Of a stretch of DNA of 64,000 bases, positions 35,761 to 46,235 are shown in pieces. How positions within the stretch are numbered: the first letter of the stretch is position 1; every line of letters starts with the position of its first letter. The notes under the pieces were generated by a model. It made no database searches. It had not been told where the DNA came from and was given only the letters and a program-made list of their open reading frames with translations. The DNA is from Microbulbifer marinus. Its GTDB lineage: Bacteria > Pseudomonadota > Gammaproteobacteria > Pseudomonadales > Cellvibrionaceae. The position numbers and the translations under genes are program-made. Location: positions 744,001-808,000 of the forward strand of contig NZ_FNQO01000002.1 in NCBI RefSeq assembly GCF_900107725.1. The letters run 5' to 3'.

Positions 35761-35790
35761 GTGGCCTTCTTTGTATATGGCCCGCCCCAG
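35724..35790. repeat. 32-bp-arm palindrome shared by tRNA-Arg 3' end and its mirrored copy; acts as terminator
   Basis: Two perfect 32-bp arms (35724-35755, 35759-35790) with a TTT loop. The right arm contains the last 13 nt of the tRNA plus its terminator stem. The left arm is an exact inverted copy, including the tRNA's 3' CCA. The inner AAGGCCACCC/GGGTGGCCTT stem flanked by A/T runs is a good bidirectional terminator. Confidence 0.85.
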
Positions 35791-35854
35791 AGGATTCGAA
35801 CCTCTGACCTTCGCCTCCGGAGGGCGACGCTCTATCCAGCTGAGCTAGGGGCGG
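35778..35854 (-). tRNA. tRNA-Arg (anticodon CCG)
   Basis: A 77-nt tRNA with an encoded CCA. The acceptor stem CCGCCCC pairs perfectly with GGGGCGG. The D-arm is GCTC..GAGC, the anticodon stem TCGCC/GGCGA holds a CTCCGGA loop with anticodon CCG, and the T-arm is AGAGG TTCGAAT CCTCT. It decodes CGG codons and has its own promoter at 35889-35916. Confidence 0.95.
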
Positions 35855-35888
35855 TACGCGGTCTGGGCTATTGCCAGTGCGGACGCGG

Positions 35889-35916
35889 ATTATACAGAAG
35901 GGGTGGGGTGGGGCAA
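35889..35916 (-). promoter_or_regulatory. Sigma-70 promoter of tRNA-Arg
   Basis: On the minus strand TTGCCC, a 16-bp spacer and a perfect TATAAT, placing the start about 28 nt before the mature tRNA 5' end. Confidence 0.7.
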
Positions 35917-35957
35917 AGCGGATTGGGGACGGATCGGCGGATTATGGGCTGGCGCCC

Positions 35958-35986
35958 TTCGCAGCGGGCGGCACAATGCTTATAAT
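35958..35986 (+). promoter_or_regulatory. Sigma-70 promoter candidate for cytochrome c5
   Basis: TTCGCA, a 17-bp spacer and a perfect TATAAT, about 70 bp before the cytochrome ATG. Confidence 0.55.
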
Positions 35987-36059
35987 GCGCGGCTGGTAGC
36001 AGTATGCGGCAGTGTGCCGGTAGTCTACGGGCCGCGATCATGGCCTCTAGGGGGATAGG

Positions 36060-36482
36060 ATGAAGAAGATTTTGAATATTGTGGCGGCGCTGGCCGTAGT
36101 TGCGGGTGCAGCCGCTGCAATGGCGCAGTCGGTAGATCAAGAAATCGCCGACCGCATCGCGCCGGCAGGCGAGATCTGCATGAAGGGCGACGAGTGCGCC
36201 GCAGCGGTTGCGGCGGCTCCGGCAGCAGCCGGCGGTGCGGCCCGCAGCGGTGAAGCCGTTTACAACGCGAGCTGCGCGACCTGCCACGGCACCGGTGCCG
36301 CGGGCGCGCCCAAGCTCGGCGATGCCGGCGCCTGGGGCCCGCGTATCGACAAGGGTATGGATACGCTCTACACCCACGCGATCAACGGCTTCAACGCCAT
36401 GCCGGCCAAGGGCCTGTGCATGGACTGCAGCGAAGACGAAGTCAAAGCCGCCGTGGACTACATGGTGGAAGGCAGCAAGTAA
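36060..36482 (+). CDS. Cytochrome c5-family protein
   Basis: 140 residues with a Sec signal peptide (cleavage near AMA-QS). One haem-binding CATCH motif at about residue 77-81 and a later NAMPAKG with the axial Met. The extra CMDC pair near 120-123 is the disulfide typical of class c5. An Ala-rich segment separates an N-terminal charged part from the haem domain. It should carry electrons in the periplasm. It is monocistronic, with a promoter upstream and a terminator downstream. Confidence 0.9.
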   Translation: MKKILNIVAALAVVAGAAAAMAQSVDQEIADRIAPAGEICMKGDECAAAVAAAPAAAGGAARSGEAVYNASCATCHGTGAAGAPKLGDAGAWGPRIDKGMDTLYTHAINGFNAMPAKGLCMDCSEDEVKAAVDYMVEGSK

Positions 36483-36504
36483 GCGACCGCTTACTCAGCT
36501 TCCC

Positions 36505-36539
36505 AAAAGGCCGCTCACTGAGCGGCCTTTTTTGTTTTT
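36505..36539 (+). terminator. Rho-independent terminator after cytochrome c5
   Basis: AAAAGGCCGCTC, an ACTG loop, then AGCGGCCTTTTTTG and more T's: a textbook stem plus T-tract 22 bp after the stop. Confidence 0.9.
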
Positions 36540-36838
36540 CCTGAACCCTGGCCTCCCCTTTTTGCCGCTGTGGAGGCGTGGACTGAGATTTCCACATCAG
36601 TGCCCCGGTTCCGCTCCTCTCCGGCTTGGTCTCCCTGCGTATATCTACCTCCTGGGGGCGGGCTGGTCGCCAAGAGTCCGCCTGGACGTGTCGTTGTTGC
36701 TTTTCAAGTTGTGCAAATATTGATCGTGCTGATGTGAAATTCGATGTAATTACGGGGCGCTTCCAACTTTGCAGCGAAGCTGTACCATCTACGCCGATAT
36801 CAACCTAGAAAAAAATTCTAATAGAAGGGAAGGACAGG
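36540..36838. other. Gene-free leader of the PKD lipoprotein gene
   Basis: About 300 bp after the terminator without a credible gene. It becomes AT-rich towards 36720-36830 and ends in an AGGGAAGGA ribosome site before the lipoprotein ATG. No clear promoter hexamers or repeats were picked out. Confidence 0.5.
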
Positions 36839-39568
36839 ATGGGCTTTAGTAAGAAAATTCTAATAGGGGGCTGCACGCTTTTACTGGTTGCCTGTGGTGG
36901 TGGGGGCGGCGGTGGTAGTAGTGATTCTGGAGGCGGCGCTTCTGGCGGCGCAACCAACTTGGCTCCCACGGCAGATGCCGGCTCCGATTATTCAATTGTG
37001 GCGTCCGGACCGATAGAGCTGGACGGCAGCGGATCATCGGATGGTGATGGCAAAATCACCCGGTATGTGTGGAAGCAGCTCTCCGGCGTCCAGCAACTCA
37101 AAATTGAAACTGCTGCCAGTGGCGTGGCAAAAGCTACCGCAGAGCCCTTCTATGTTGGCGAGCAGGAGTACGTCTTTCAGATCGAAGTAACCGACGATGA
37201 CGGGGCATCCGATACCGATACCGTGACCGTAACACTGCTACCAGTGGCGGTAGCGCCGGTGGCCTCTGCAGGCCGTGATCGCGAGATCGCTATTGCCGAG
37301 CGTGTTGACCTGGATGGTAGCGGTTCCAGCGACCTGAACGGCGATATCAGCAGCTACTCATGGAAGCAGGTCAGCGGACCTGACGTGACAATTGAACATG
37401 GCGATCAAAGTGTTGCCTATTTTACGGCGCCCGATTTCGACACTAGCGTCACGATGGAATTAACGGTGACGGACTCGGCAGGCAATACCGCCACAGACTC
37501 GGTTACCTATACCGCTGTACATGTCGCTGTTAATCTGGATTTCCCCCCCACCGATCAAACCGTTTTTTATGGCGAAACCCTAGACCTGAAAGGACGTGTG
37601 CAGGCCCCATCCCTGGAGCAGCGCAGCCTGGTTGTCGTCTTCGATGGCACTTACATTAACGGGACTATCACTGCGGATGGTACCTGGAGCGCAGCCATCC
37701 CGTTCGCCGGAAAAAGCGCCGGCGAATATCCGCTGCGAGTGGAAGTGAGCTCTGCTGACCCGGAGGATGGCAGGGTCTACGGTGCCGATACGTCAGTTGA
37801 CTACCATCCGCTGCTTCATGATTTTCGTACTGCCGAATATAAAGACGGGAAGCTGCTGGCGCTCAGTGGTGGAACCACAGAGGGTCTGAGGCTGCTGGAG
37901 GTAAATGCTGTCACAGGAGAGCTGGGCGTCCTGTACGAAATCGGTAATATCACCAGCCAATTGGGTAGTGTCTCCTATGACCCGGTCACCAACACTGCCT
38001 ATTTCATAGAAGTGGCTTTCAATACCATCTTTTCGATCGACCTGGATTCGGGGACTCTCACTACCGTCAGTGGCGACGGCACCGGCAGTGGACCGGGCTT
38101 CTCACAGCTTGTTAATAGCAATATTGAAGTGGCTCCGGATTCCAGTGTGCTGCATGTTTTCGATAGCGGGTTGCAAGCGCTGATCGAGGTCAATGTCGCT
38201 GACGGTAGCAGAAGTGTGCTTTCGCAGGGCGGCACCGTTGGTGCGGGCACCGGTTTTGAGAATGCCTATCTCTCGGTCACGGACTTCGCTAACGGTAAAG
38301 CATATGTCTACGACGACAGATCCCCAGACTATATTTACCGCGTGGACCTGGAGACTGGGGACAGGGTCGTAATGCCCAATTCTGTCGGCCCAACAATGAA
38401 TCTAGCCAAGGCAATGTGGCTTGATAAAAGCAATGGCAAGCTGTTAATCACCGGTCTCGTCATTGGTGAGACCGATTATGTCATTGTGGAAGTGGATGTC
38501 GAAACTGGGGACAAGCGGGCACTGCCCATTGTGTCTGGAGACGTCCAATTACTTTCTCCAATCGATATTTTCCGAGTAGCTGGGGACAGCGATTATACGC
38601 TGACGGACAGTGATTCCTATGATGCCTGGAATGCGGTATTTCAGGTCGTTCCGGATACGGGTGCTCGAACACAGGTCTTCAGGGATGAAGTCGGGATCGG
38701 CAGCATCCCTCGGGATCTGATGGGCCTGGCCTTGGATTTTGATAATCGAATTGCCTATGCAGCGGATTACCGTGCTGACGGTGTATTGGCGATTAATATG
38801 GACAATGGTGATAGAACATTTGTTTACGGCAGTGGTGTAGGCACCGGGTCGGCATTAAACAATCCCAGCAGGCTGGCTTACGACAAGCTGACGAAAAAGC
38901 TGTATGTATGGTCTGTCGATGGTGGGAATATTGTACAAATTGATCCTGAGACGTCTGTGGGCACAGAGTTCCTTTCCGGAGCGAGCGACCCTAGAGTTGC
39001 AAATATCTCGTCGATGCAGATCGATAGTACGGCCGAAGTCCTCTACTACTCCCGATTCAATGATGGGGCAATTTACAAGGTTGACCTGAATACGAAGGAA
39101 ATCGCGGTGGTCAGCAGCAGTACCAGAGGGGAGGGCAGCCTGATGGAGTCAGTTCGTGCGATATCCCTTGCACCGGACAGGGAGAAAATGTTCGCCGCAA
39201 ATGACTCATCCTCTGACCTAAACTCCCTTGTGGCTATTGATATCGCGACCGGAGATAGAACTGTCATTGTGGACTCAAACAATATGCTGGTAGGTTATTC
39301 TGGCTGGTTTAATCACCTCTCGGGAGTCTCTTCGGACGGAACAATTTATGCCTCTTTTGGCAGGAGGATTTACAGTATCAATACCTCGACTGGCGAATGG
39401 CTGATGAAGTCCGGCGACTTATCGATTGGTGACGGGCTCGACCTCTTCAATATTGAGGGGCTGGCCCTTGATGAGGTGCGGGGTCTTCTCTATGCGGCAA
39501 ACGGCCATTACGACAGCCTCATGGCGGTCGAGCCGGAAAGTGGTGACCGCATCACGGTGTCCAGGTAA
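36839..39568 (+). CDS. Large lipoprotein with PKD-like domains and beta-propeller repeats
   Basis: 909 residues. The lipobox LLVAC (Cys19) is followed by a long Gly/Ser-rich linker, usual for surface lipoproteins. Two PKD/K319-like Ig domains lie near 40-135 and 137-228 (each with ELDGSGSSD or DLDGSGSSD and a Y.WKQ(L/V)SG strand), then an Ig-like domain to ~320. From about 335 to the end there are repeats of the form LD..TG/..AYVID..TGDR.. that fit a six- to eight-bladed beta-propeller. No enzyme motif was seen. By inference it is a surface binding or scaffold protein. Base composition is lower in GC than its neighbours. Confidence 0.75.
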   Translation: MGFSKKILIGGCTLLLVACGGGGGGGSSDSGGGASGGATNLAPTADAGSDYSIVASGPIELDGSGSSDGDGKITRYVWKQLSGVQQLKIETAASGVAKATAEPFYVGEQEYVFQIEVTDDDGASDTDTVTVTLLPVAVAPVASAGRDREIAIAERVDLDGSGSSDLNGDISSYSWKQVSGPDVTIEHGDQSVAYFTAPDFDTSVTMELTVTDSAGNTATDSVTYTAVHVAVNLDFPPTDQTVFYGETLDLKGRVQAPSLEQRSLVVVFDGTYINGTITADGTWSAAIPFAGKSAGEYPLRVEVSSADPEDGRVYGADTSVDYHPLLHDFRTAEYKDGKLLALSGGTTEGLRLLEVNAVTGELGVLYEIGNITSQLGSVSYDPVTNTAYFIEVAFNTIFSIDLDSGTLTTVSGDGTGSGPGFSQLVNSNIEVAPDSSVLHVFDSGLQALIEVNVADGSRSVLSQGGTVGAGTGFENAYLSVTDFANGKAYVYDDRSPDYIYRVDLETGDRVVMPNSVGPTMNLAKAMWLDKSNGKLLITGLVIGETDYVIVEVDVETGDKRALPIVSGDVQLLSPIDIFRVAGDSDYTLTDSDSYDAWNAVFQVVPDTGARTQVFRDEVGIGSIPRDLMGLALDFDNRIAYAADYRADGVLAINMDNGDRTFVYGSGVGTGSALNNPSRLAYDKLTKKLYVWSVDGGNIVQIDPETSVGTEFLSGASDPRVANISSMQIDSTAEVLYYSRFNDGAIYKVDLNTKEIAVVSSSTRGEGSLMESVRAISLAPDREKMFAANDSSSDLNSLVAIDIATGDRTVIVDSNNMLVGYSGWFNHLSGVSSDGTIYASFGRRIYSINTSTGEWLMKSGDLSIGDGLDLFNIEGLALDEVRGLLYAANGHYDSLMAVEPESGDRITVSR

Positions 39569-39574
39569 TTGCCC

Positions 39575-39598
39575 AGGCGCCTTTCCTTAAAGGCGCCT
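39575..39598. terminator. Bidirectional hairpin between convergent genes
   Basis: A perfect 10-bp stem AGGCGCCTTT/AAAGGCGCCT with a CCTT loop, between the lipoprotein stop and touching the rep stop. The short A/T runs inside the stem suggest termination in both directions. Confidence 0.6.
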
Positions 39599-41631
39599 CA
39601 ATCAAACATGCTCAACAGCGAACCCAGCGTCTCCTCACCCTTGGCCTGGTTCTGCTCCGGCGTCGCCTTGCCAAAGCCTTCCAGTTCCACATCCTCCTCC
39701 GGCAGCTCGTCGAGGAAGCGGCTGGGGGTGGTGTCCTGGGTTTCGCCGAACTGCTTGCGCTTGCCGGCCAGCGTCATCGTCAGGGTCTTCTGCGCGCGGG
39801 TGATGCCGACGTAGGTCAGGCGGCGCTCCTCCTCGATATTGTCGTCCTCGATGCTGTTGCGGTGCGGCAGCAGGTTTTCCTCCATGCCGATCATGAACAC
39901 GTGGGGATACTCGAGGCCCTTGGACGCGTGCAGGGTCATCAGGCTGACCTTGTCGGTGGCCTCTTCCTCCTCTTGGCGCTCGAGCATGTCGCGCAGGATC
40001 AGCTTGGAGATGGCCTGTTCCAGGCGGATATCCTGCTCCAGCTCGTCGTCGGTGCCCTCCATGATCTTGTTCAGGCTTTCCAGCAGCCAGTAGACGTTCT
40101 CCATGCGCTTCTCGGCGACCTTCTCGCTGCTGGCGTTCTGGCTGAGCCAGCCGGCGTAGTCGATATCGTCGAGCATTTCCCTTAATGCGGCGTCGGCGGT
40201 CTTCTCGCGGCAGTTGCGCTGCACGCCCTCGAGCCACAGTGCGAAGCGGTTGAGGCGCTCGTAGCCCTGCTCGTTGATGTGCTCCTTGAAGCCGATCTCG
40301 CTGCAGGCGCTGAACATCGAGATCTCGCGGCCCTTGGCATAGTTGCCCAGTGCCTCCAGTGTGCTGGTACCGATCTGCCGGCGCGGGGTGTTGATGATAC
40401 GCAGGAAGGCGTTGTCGTCGTCCGGGTTTACCAGCAGGCGCAGGTAGGCCATCACGTCCTTGATCTCCGCGCGGGCAAAGAACGAGGTGCCGCCGGACAT
40501 CTGGTAGGGAATTTGGTGCTCCTGCAGCTTCATCTCGATCAGGCGCGCCTGGTGGTTGCCGCGGTAGAGCACGGCGAAGTCCATGAACTTGCAGCCGCGG
40601 CGGGACTTCTGCAGGAAGATCTCGTTGGCGACCCGTTCGGCTTCCTCGTTTTCGTTGGCCACCTTGAGCACACGGATCTCCTCACCGAGGCCGCGGTCGG
40701 ACCACAGCGCCTTGTCGAACTCGTGCGGGTTGTGGGCGATCAGGTGGTTGGCCACCTTGAGGATGCGGCTGGTGGAGCGGTAGTTCTGCTCCAGCTTGAT
40801 CAGGCGCAGGTTAGGGAAGTCCGTCTTCAGCGCGCTCATGTTCTCCGGGCGCGCACCGCGCCAGGCGTAGATCGACTGGTCGTCGTCGCCCACCACGGTC
40901 AGGCCGCCGCGCCCGCCAACCAGCAGTTTCACCAGCAGGTACTGGGAGTTGTTGGTGTCCTGGTATTCGTCCACCAGCAGGTAGCGGATCTTCTTGCGCC
41001 AGCGCTGCAGCAGCTCGGGGTCGGAGTCGAACAGCTGCACCGGCAGCAGGATAAGGTCGTCGAAGTCGACCGCGTTGTAGGCCTTCAGGGCGTCGCAGTA
41101 GCGTCCGTAGGCGACGGCGATGGCCTGCTCGCCGGCGCTCTGGGCCATTTCCAGCGCCTTGCGCGGCGTCAGCATGTCGTTTTTCCAGTTGGAGATCTGG
41201 TTCTGCACCCGGTCCAGCAGGTCGGTGTCCAGATCGCCGTCGCGCAGCATCAGCTCCTTGATCAGGCCGCGGGCGTCCTCGGCGTCGAAGATGGAGAAGC
41301 CCGGCTTGAAGCCGGCCGCGCGGTATTCCTTGCGCAGGATGTTCAGGCCCAGGTTGTGGAAGGTGGACACGGTCAGGCCGTGGCTGGCCTTGGAACGCTT
41401 GCCGTCCGCGCCAGCCAGCAGCTTGCCGACCCGCTCCTTCATCTCGCGGGCGGCCTTGTTGGTGAACGTCAGCGCGGCGATGTTGCGCGCGGCATAGCCG
41501 CACTCCTCGATCAGGTAGGCGATCTTGCGCGTAATCACGCTGGTCTTGCCGGAGCCGGCGCCGGCCAGTACCAGGCAGGGGCCGTCGACATATTTCACCG
41601 CTTCCGCCTGGCGGGGATTCAGCTGAGTCAT
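39598..41631 (-). CDS. rep: ATP-dependent DNA helicase Rep
   Basis: 677 residues, close to E. coli Rep (673). The N-terminus MTQLNPRQAEAVKYVDGPCLVLAGAGSGKT has the Q motif and Walker A; LTFTNKAAREMKERV (motif Ia), YLLVDEYQDTN (Walker B), VVGDDDQSIYAWRGA (motif III), and MTLHASKGLEYPHVFMIG and ERRLTYVGITRA (motifs V, VI) are all present. It is a 3'-5' SF1A helicase that helps the replisome past bound proteins. It is transcribed alone, convergent with the lipoprotein gene. Confidence 0.95.
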   Translation of the reverse strand: MTQLNPRQAEAVKYVDGPCLVLAGAGSGKTSVITRKIAYLIEECGYAARNIAALTFTNKAAREMKERVGKLLAGADGKRSKASHGLTVSTFHNLGLNILRKEYRAAGFKPGFSIFDAEDARGLIKELMLRDGDLDTDLLDRVQNQISNWKNDMLTPRKALEMAQSAGEQAIAVAYGRYCDALKAYNAVDFDDLILLPVQLFDSDPELLQRWRKKIRYLLVDEYQDTNNSQYLLVKLLVGGRGGLTVVGDDDQSIYAWRGARPENMSALKTDFPNLRLIKLEQNYRSTSRILKVANHLIAHNPHEFDKALWSDRGLGEEIRVLKVANENEEAERVANEIFLQKSRRGCKFMDFAVLYRGNHQARLIEMKLQEHQIPYQMSGGTSFFARAEIKDVMAYLRLLVNPDDDNAFLRIINTPRRQIGTSTLEALGNYAKGREISMFSACSEIGFKEHINEQGYERLNRFALWLEGVQRNCREKTADAALREMLDDIDYAGWLSQNASSEKVAEKRMENVYWLLESLNKIMEGTDDELEQDIRLEQAISKLILRDMLERQEEEEATDKVSLMTLHASKGLEYPHVFMIGMEENLLPHRNSIEDDNIEEERRLTYVGITRAQKTLTMTLAGKRKQFGETQDTTPSRFLDELPEEDVELEGFGKATPEQNQAKGEETLGSLLSMFD

Positions 41632-41806
41632 TCGGAGCTTACATCTTGATTCGTTGAGGCGGCGATTCTACCAGTCTTGGCGGGTCTCTGAGAGGTCGAC
41701 CGGTGAGCGCAGTGCGGCCCGGCGGTCATTCTGCCGCTGGCGCGTATACATCGGCGTGACGATTGGCTATAACTGCGGGCACAGTTTCCCGGCTAGCCCC
41801 ATTACC

Positions 41807-42058
41807 ATGCAGCAACCCATCACCGGTTACCACCGCGACGAGGAAGATCACTGGGTGGCCGAGCTAGCTTGTGGCCACAACCAGCATGTGCGCCACGATC
41901 CGCCCTGGCAAAACCGTCCCTGGGTGATGACCGACAGCGGCCGCAACGGAATGCTCGGCCATCGGCTGAACTGCAAGAAATGCGACCAGGGTGCACCGCG
42001 AGACCGCAATGAAGGGCTCGATGAACAGAACAGTAGCGAAGAGGTAACAACGCCGTGA
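41807..42058 (+). CDS. DUF3565-family small protein
   Basis: 83 residues from ATG 41807. It contains [28 protein letters not shown] and a later LNCKKCDQG, the conserved His/Cys pattern of this small family, which suggests metal binding. The function is unknown. The longer in-frame start at 41654 would run to the rep promoter region and lacks family support. The stop overlaps the next GTG start (GTGA), so the next gene is coupled. Confidence 0.75.
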   Translation: MQQPITGYHRDEEDHWVAELACGHNQHVRHDPPWQNRPWVMTDSGRNGMLGHRLNCKKCDQGAPRDRNEGLDEQNSSEEVTTP

Positions 42059-42519
42059 CAAAAATCTGGGTCGATGCCGACGCCTGCCCGGTGGTCATCA
42101 AGGAAATCCTGTTCCGCGCTGCCGAGCGCACGCACACGGAAATGACCCTGATCGCCAATCAACCGGTGCGGGTGCCACCGTCGCGCTTTATCAAGTCCAT
42201 GCAGGTCACCTCCGGCTTCGACGTGGCCGACAACGAGATCGTGCGCCGCTGCGATGCCGGCGACCTGGTGATCACCAGCGATATCCCACTGGCCGCCGAG
42301 GTGATCGAGAAAGGGGCCACGGCGCTGAGCCCGCGCGGCGAACGCCACACGGCGGCGAATATCCGCGCGCGCCTGAACATGCGCGACTTTATGGACACCA
42401 TGCGCGCCAGCGGCATGCATACCGGCGGGCCGCCGCCGCTGGGGCAGCAGGAGCGCAAGGCCTTCGCCGACCAGCTCGACAAGTGGCTGGCCAAAAAAAA
42501 GCAGCAATTTAAAAACTAA
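42055..42519 (+). CDS. YaiI/YqxD-family (UPF0178) NYN-like protein
   Basis: 154 residues, GTG start inside the preceding stop. The N-terminus [18 protein letters not shown] is the family signature with paired Asp residues, followed by [22 protein letters not shown] near 60-80 and a PRG segment. The fold is of the PIN/NYN nuclease type; no function is established. It is probably co-transcribed with the DUF3565 gene and possibly with the following GNAT. Confidence 0.85.
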   Translation: MTKIWVDADACPVVIKEILFRAAERTHTEMTLIANQPVRVPPSRFIKSMQVTSGFDVADNEIVRRCDAGDLVITSDIPLAAEVIEKGATALSPRGERHTAANIRARLNMRDFMDTMRASGMHTGGPPPLGQQERKAFADQLDKWLAKKKQQFKN

Positions 42520-42539
42520 CCAGACCCGCAATGTGAGCC

Positions 42540-43909
<1,370 letters not shown>

Positions 43910-44039
43910 CAGTAATATTGCACGCTCCGGACCCGCAGCTCTGCATCGGCTTCTAGGTAGAATGGCGGGTTCAGGTGAGCTCTAGAGAAGGTTGCATAAA
44001 GGCCTGCTTGAATTGGCCAGCGATGTAATGGTTATTTAA

Positions 44040-44597
44040 ATGTTGATTGAACCAAAGACCGAACGCCTGCAACTGCGCAACTGGCGCGATAGCGACCGCG
44101 GCCCTTTCGCCGAAATGAATGCAGATCCGCGGGTGATGGAACATTTCCCGGCGCTGCTGAGTCGGGCCGAGAGCGACGCGGGTGTCGACCGTCAGCTGGC
44201 GCATATCGAAAAATACGGCTGGGGATTCTGGGCGGTAGAGCGGCTGGAGGACGAAAAATTTATCGGCTTTGTCGGCATCAAGCATGTTACCGACGATATG
44301 CCGTTTGCACCGGCGGTGGAAATTGGCTGGCGCCTGGGGACGGAGTACTGGGGCCAGGGCTATGCCACCGAGGCCGCCCGCGCGTCACTGCGGGTCGCGT
44401 TCGAGCAGCTCGAGCTACCGGAAGTGGTGTCCTTTACCCCGCTCACCAACCTGCGTTCCCAGGCGGTGATGGAACGCCTCGGCATGCGCCGCGCCCCGGA
44501 AACCTTTGAGCACCCACTGGTACCGGTGGCGAGCCCGTTGCGGAAGCACTGTCTGTACCAACTAGATCGGGACCGCTGGTGCGGTCCCGCTGCGTGA
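44040..44597 (+). CDS. RimJ/RimL-type GNAT acetyltransferase
   Basis: 185 residues. The opening IEPKTERLQLRNWRDSD..PFAEMNADPRVMEHFP is typical of the Acetyltransf_3 branch that includes RimJ/RimL and YdaF-type enzymes. Motif A is seen around EIGWRLGTEYWGQGYATEAARA near 97-118, then TNLRSQAVMERLGMRR. The acceptor (protein N-terminus or small molecule) is unknown. Confidence 0.8.
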   Translation: MLIEPKTERLQLRNWRDSDRGPFAEMNADPRVMEHFPALLSRAESDAGVDRQLAHIEKYGWGFWAVERLEDEKFIGFVGIKHVTDDMPFAPAVEIGWRLGTEYWGQGYATEAARASLRVAFEQLELPEVVSFTPLTNLRSQAVMERLGMRRAPETFEHPLVPVASPLRKHCLYQLDRDRWCGPAA

Positions 44598-44609
44598 AGG
44601 CTGGCGTCA

Positions 44610-44804
44610 CTACCGGGATACGGTAGACAATTCCTCGAACAGGTCGACAACCGAGATCGCCAGCATCGTGAAGGAGCCAATCGCGAAGCTCCAGACACCG
44701 ATGAGGGAATAGTCTGAAAATTGTGGCAGAAAAAGGATACTGCCGATAAGGAAAAACAGACTGGCAATGATCATCAGTAACAGATTGATTCTACGCTTGA
44801 TCAT
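44610..44804 (-). CDS. Small YrhK-like membrane protein
   Basis: 64 residues with two hydrophobic helices (about 7-27 and 34-55) around FLPQFSDYSLIGVWSFAIGS, which resembles the YrhK domain. A short basic N-terminus MIKRR favours cytoplasmic N-in. The function is unknown. It is downstream of, and co-directional with, the CMD and AraC genes, 51 bp after the CMD stop. Confidence 0.6.
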   Translation of the reverse strand: MIKRRINLLLMIIASLFFLIGSILFLPQFSDYSLIGVWSFAIGSFTMLAISVVDLFEELSTVSR

Positions 44805-44855
44805 TAACGGCCTCCTGTTTACTACATGTAGATTAACGGATGTGGTGAGACGGGA

Positions 44856-45308
44856 TTAAAGATCCGGTTGAAATCCGAAAGATGCCGAAACCCGATTCCA
44901 GCTGTTGATTTCCAGGATGATTGCTGTCAGTTCCAGCAGCCCCGATGCGTCAAACTCTGTGATCGAAGCCTCATAGATGGCATCCGGAACGCCGCCGTCT
45001 GAGATACGGGTAAGACTCTCTGCCCACGTCAACGCGGTGCGTTCCCGGTTGCTGAAGCAAGTGGCTTCCCGCCATGCGGGCAGTACGTCCAGGCGTGCCT
45101 GTTGTTCACCATCCTGACGTGCTTCCTCGGCGTGCATTCGCTGGCAATAACAGCAGTGATTCATCTGTGACACACGTAGCCGCACCAGATGGGCCAGTGC
45201 ATTTTCGATGGATCCGGTTTGTCGGCCTTTGTCCCCCAAAAGCGTCAGTGCCTCGGGGATTTGCGGGCAGAGGCGATAGAGGTGGGGTGCGGATAATCTT
45301 TCAGTCAT
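44856..45308 (-). CDS. Carboxymuconolactone decarboxylase/AhpD-like protein
   Basis: 150 residues from ATG 45308, which has a GAGGAG site; an in-frame ATG at 45335 is less well placed. AhpD-fold landmarks: LVRLRVSQMNHCCYCQRMHAEEAR with the CxxC pair and the His of the redox site, then ERTALTWAESLT. Proteins with CxxC/His act as peroxidase partners or are redox-active; this is inferred. It is probably under the AraC regulator encoded 51 bp upstream on the same strand. Confidence 0.8.
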   Translation of the reverse strand: MTERLSAPHLYRLCPQIPEALTLLGDKGRQTGSIENALAHLVRLRVSQMNHCCYCQRMHAEEARQDGEQQARLDVLPAWREATCFSNRERTALTWAESLTRISDGGVPDAIYEASITEFDASGLLELTAIILEINSWNRVSASFGFQPDL

Positions 45309-45358
45309 ATAAGGCGTGCTCCTCAATGTTGGCACGCCATTGTGTTGGCTGACAGTGG

Positions 45359-46159
45359 CTACGGCTTGTAAATTCCCGACAGCTTGCGCGAACGGTATCT
45401 GCTGGGGGGTTCACCCACCAACCGTACGAAGGATTTGGTGAAGTGGGCCTGATCGTAAAAGCCGCAACTGAGCGCGATATCCGCAAGCGAGTGTGTAGAT
45501 TGTGCAAGCCGAGCCCGGGCCAGTTTGATTCTCTGATGGCTCAGGAACTCTGAAGGCCGCAGCCCAACCTCCTGACGGAACTGACGCTCCAGGGTCCTCG
45601 TGCTAATACCAGCCACGTCTGCCATCTGCCCGACATTTGCGGTGACGGAAAGCGTCGAAATCACACTGCGCACGCGATCACTGCCACTTGCGGCAGCCTT
45701 CTCCTGTGCCAACAACCACTGTTCAATCAGCGCCAATGAGCTAACCGCATTTGTCGGATCCAATTTTGCCAAAGTGGAAAGCAAAAGCGTGTATTGAGCG
45801 GGTGCCAGGAGGTCGGCCGCGGAGACACTAAGGTCGCGACATTCGCAAGGGGATGTACCGAAAAGACGATAGAGCGCACCGGGACGGAAACGCACGCTCA
45901 CAGTGGGAGTGGCCGAGGTGAATGTCCAGCGATCGCGAAAAGAATTGAACTGAAAGCTGGCACTCTGTAGCGGGCAATCGAGATCAATCACCAGACTGGT
46001 ACCTCCATCAGGGTAGAGGGTTTCCGCAGAGTTGATTGCGGGAAGGAGGCGGTTTCCCGTCGACCAGTAACACTCTACGCGGTGCGCGAGCATAGCGGCG
46101 GGGAAAAATCGCCTGAACCCTAGGTGGCGGAATTCTGAAACGCCCGTCTCTTCTCGCAA
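45359..46159 (-). CDS. AraC-family transcriptional regulator
   Basis: 266 residues. The N-terminal ~140 residues form a cupin-like sensor domain (FRRFFPAAMLAHRVECYWST.., VSVRFRPGALYRLFG). The C-terminal double helix-turn-helix is clear: MADVAGISTRTLERQFRQEVGLRPSEFL and SLADIALSCGFYDQAHFTKSFVRLVGEPPSRYR. It likely controls the CMD and YrhK-like genes that follow it on the same strand. The exact start is uncertain, because no strong ribosome site marks the first ATG. Confidence 0.85.
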   Translation of the reverse strand: MREETGVSEFRHLGFRRFFPAAMLAHRVECYWSTGNRLLPAINSAETLYPDGGTSLVIDLDCPLQSASFQFNSFRDRWTFTSATPTVSVRFRPGALYRLFGTSPCECRDLSVSAADLLAPAQYTLLLSTLAKLDPTNAVSSLALIEQWLLAQEKAAASGSDRVRSVISTLSVTANVGQMADVAGISTRTLERQFRQEVGLRPSEFLSHQRIKLARARLAQSTHSLADIALSCGFYDQAHFTKSFVRLVGEPPSRYRSRKLSGIYKP

Positions 46160-46235
46160 GCTCTCCTCCAGACTGGATTCGTGTTCAATACCGATAGTGT
46201 AGGGACACTCGGTGCGGTTTCTAGTGCGTTTGGGC

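Noticed and set aside
35458..35848. Several short frames in the tRNA repeat region
   Set aside because: They arise from repeated tRNA-derived DNA, occur on both strands and lack ribosome sites.
40279..41649. A 456-codon frame on the + strand opposite rep
   Set aside because: Same GC-driven antisense effect; rep motifs are complete on the other strand.
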